Of a stretch of DNA of 7,516 nt, positions 6,569 through 7,516 are shown piece by piece. The stretch is from Thermoplasmatota archaeon (GTDB taxonomy: Archaea; Thermoplasmatota; E2; DHVEG-1). A program made the position numbers and the translations under genes. The notes under the pieces were generated by a model. The model had not been told where the DNA came from. It did not search any database and saw only the letters and a program-made list of their open reading frames with translations. The stretch is taken from assembly GCA_030609445.1 (NCBI GenBank), contig JAUWCF010000039.1, positions 1-7,516 of the forward strand, given 5' to 3'. Within the stretch, counting starts at the first letter, position 1. Every line of letters begins with the position of its first letter.

Positions 6569-6876
6569 TGTACTAACTCCTTACAGTTTTCAACTAGTTT
6601 TTCAATCTCTTGTTTTGTAGCATTATCTACATGTACCCCGCCAACAGCAACCACCTTTGTTTTATATTTCTTGCATGCAGCTTCTGCTATTGGTTTTAAC
6701 ACGACATCATCATAATGTCCTTCTAATCGTATCACTTGAGCGGTTTTGTCTGGTTCGCAGATAACAACGCCCCCAATATGAGGCTGCTCTCCCCCTCCAA
6801 GAATAAAGAGAATATCGTTACCGATTTTCTTTTCCTCAAGCCACACCTTATATTTTCCTTCACCTGAGGTAATCAT
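6559..6876 (-). CDS. LpdD-like prenylated-FMN chaperone
   Basis: This 105-residue protein resembles the LpdD-like family associated with UbiD decarboxylases. Visible marks are LGGGEQPHIGGVVI (26-39), LEGHYDDVVLKPIAEAAC (51-68) and VGGVHVDNATKQEIE (78-92), with His33, His54 and His82 as conserved histidines that could hold a metal. LpdD, encoded beside gallate decarboxylase in bacteria, is thought to be a metal-dependent helper that handles prenylated FMN and supports its maturation for the UbiD enzyme. Here the gene overlaps the UbiD-family gene by 17 bp and the dehydratase large subunit by 10 bp, an arrangement that fits a cofactor helper for that decarboxylase (inference). GTGGAT just upstream of the ATG is a plausible ribosome binding site. 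No signal or membrane segment is seen. The family match was made by eye from motifs. Confidence 0.72.
   Translation of the reverse strand: MITSGEGKYKVWLEEKKIGNDILFILGGGEQPHIGGVVICEPDKTAQVIRLEGHYDDVVLKPIAEAACKKYKTKVVAVGGVHVDNATKQEIEKLVENCKELVQCI
6577..6580 (-). promoter_or_regulatory. Ribosome binding site of the dehydratase large subunit
   Basis: GGAG on the minus strand, 8 nt upstream of ATG 6568 and inside the 3' end of the LpdD-like gene. It supports that start even though the two genes overlap by 10 bp. Confidence 0.55.
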
Positions 6877-7516
6877 TAAGATCCACTTTTTTGTATTTCA
6901 CGACCTCATACTTACTTTTATCAACATCAGATGGAATTGTTGCGTCAAATCCAATCTTTGTAGTAAGTGTTTTCTTCCCTGGCTCATGTTTTCCAGATGG
7001 GTCAAGTGAACTTCCTGGTTGATCAATTTTAACAATCATATCTTTGTTGCCTTGGAATCTTGTTGCCATGGCCCATTCAACAGCATTTGGACTGTAGATA
7101 TCAACATCGTCATCAACAACTGTGACCTGTTTCATACTTTTATGGCCGATAAAAGCAGCCTCAATTGCTTTTTTACCATCATCCGGATGTTTCTTTTTAA
7201 TCTGGACGATACCGTGGAGCCATGAACCGCCACCCATGGTGACAAGTACATTCTTGCATTCCACGACTTTACTTACTTCATCATAGATTGTCGGTTCTTT
7301 TGGCATGCCCATAAGCATCTTATGTTCAAGTCGCCCAGGGATTAATGCCTGATACATGGCATCTTTTCTATGAGTAATACAATCAATAACAAATACTGGT
7401 TCTTGCCGCTCAAAATCCCTTGTTTCTGTTAGATCAACAAATGGTCCTTCACGATCAAGATCTCTTGTAATTCTTCCTTCAAAAACAAATTCTGATTCAG
7501 CAGGAACTTCAAGGTC
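6860..7516 (-). CDS. UbiD-family decarboxylase, likely anhydromevalonate phosphate decarboxylase (C-terminal half)
   Basis: The frame is open from the right edge to the stop at 6860, giving 218 residues, roughly the C-terminal half of a UbiD protein; the ATG at 7357 is internal. UbiD landmarks in the visible part are VPAESEFVFEGRI (4-16), REGPFVDLT (22-30), VIDCITHRKDAMYQALIPG (43-61), VVDDDVDIYSPNAVEWAMATR (133-153) and QPGSSLDPS (166-174), ending with IGFDAT (188-193). The acidic residues in the first two blocks lie in the region that forms the prenyl-FMN active site. In archaea the homologue beside the aconitase X genes decarboxylates trans-anhydromevalonate 5-phosphate to isopentenyl phosphate, which isopentenyl phosphate kinase then converts to IPP. 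Placement with both dehydratase subunits and an LpdD-like helper supports that role over ubiquinone or aromatic-acid decarboxylation. The N-terminal part and the promoter lie outside the window. Confidence 0.88.
   Translation of the reverse strand, partial: DLEVPAESEFVFEGRITRDLDREGPFVDLTETRDFERQEPVFVIDCITHRKDAMYQALIPGRLEHKMLMGMPKEPTIYDEVSKVVECKNVLVTMGGGSWLHGIVQIKKKHPDDGKKAIEAAFIGHKSMKQVTVVDDDVDIYSPNAVEWAMATRFQGNKDMIVKIDQPGSSLDPSGKHEPGKKTLTTKIGFDATIPSDVDKSKYEVVKYKKVDLNDYLR

Noticed and set aside
7355..7357. ATG as the start of a short 165-residue UbiD-like gene
   Set aside because: The frame continues upstream to the window edge and encodes conserved UbiD blocks (VPAESEFVFEG, REGPF), so this ATG is internal.
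1..7516. CRISPR array, tRNA, rRNA, insertion sequence or phage module
   Set aside because: I saw no regularly spaced direct repeats, no tRNA-like or rRNA-like segment, and no transposase, integrase or phage motif; coding sequence fills almost all of the window.

Overview
This 7.5 kb window comes from an archaeon, probably a low-GC, euryarchaeote-like lineage; the exact group cannot be settled from this stretch. The main evidence is a four-gene cluster for the archaeal branch of the mevalonate pathway (a UbiD-family decarboxylase plus both subunits of an aconitase X-type phosphomevalonate dehydratase). Supporting signs are Shine-Dalgarno sequences of the GGAGG/GGTG type, TATA-box-like elements at the right distance from starts, and tightly packed, overlapping genes.

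Layout, left to right. (1) 1-716, minus: N-terminal part of a cobalamin-binding radical SAM protein that runs off the left edge. (2) 778-3567, minus: a three-gene operon read right to left: an HD-domain phosphohydrolase, a citrate lyase alpha subunit (CitF, CoA-transferase) and a citrate-synthase-fold citryl-CoA lyase. (3) 3568-3712: a divergent promoter region with TATA-like elements and a 14-bp perfect palindrome. (4) 3713-4999, plus: a membrane-anchored CrtC/AttH lipocalin-like protein, the only rightward gene. (5) 5004-7516, minus: a four-gene operon read right to left: UbiD-family decarboxylase (5' part beyond the window), LpdD-like prenylated-flavin chaperone, then large and small subunits of phosphomevalonate dehydratase. 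These genes overlap by 17, 10 and 4 bp.

How the genes may work together. The right-hand operon would convert mevalonate 5-phosphate to isopentenyl phosphate by dehydration (Fe-S enzyme) and decarboxylation (prenyl-FMN enzyme), with the LpdD-like protein probably serving the flavin cofactor. The left-hand operon looks like a citrate-cleaving pair without the acyl carrier protein of classical citrate lyase: CitF would make citryl-CoA and the citrate-synthase-type lyase would split it to acetyl-CoA and oxaloacetate. Acetyl-CoA is the entry metabolite of the mevalonate pathway, so a link between the operons is conceivable but unproven. The CrtC-like and radical SAM proteins belong to superfamilies that include enzymes acting on isoprenoids or lipids, but their substrates cannot be read from the sequence.

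No tRNA, rRNA, CRISPR array, insertion sequence or integrase was recognised. The only non-coding stretches are 717-777, 3568-3712 and a few bases between other genes.
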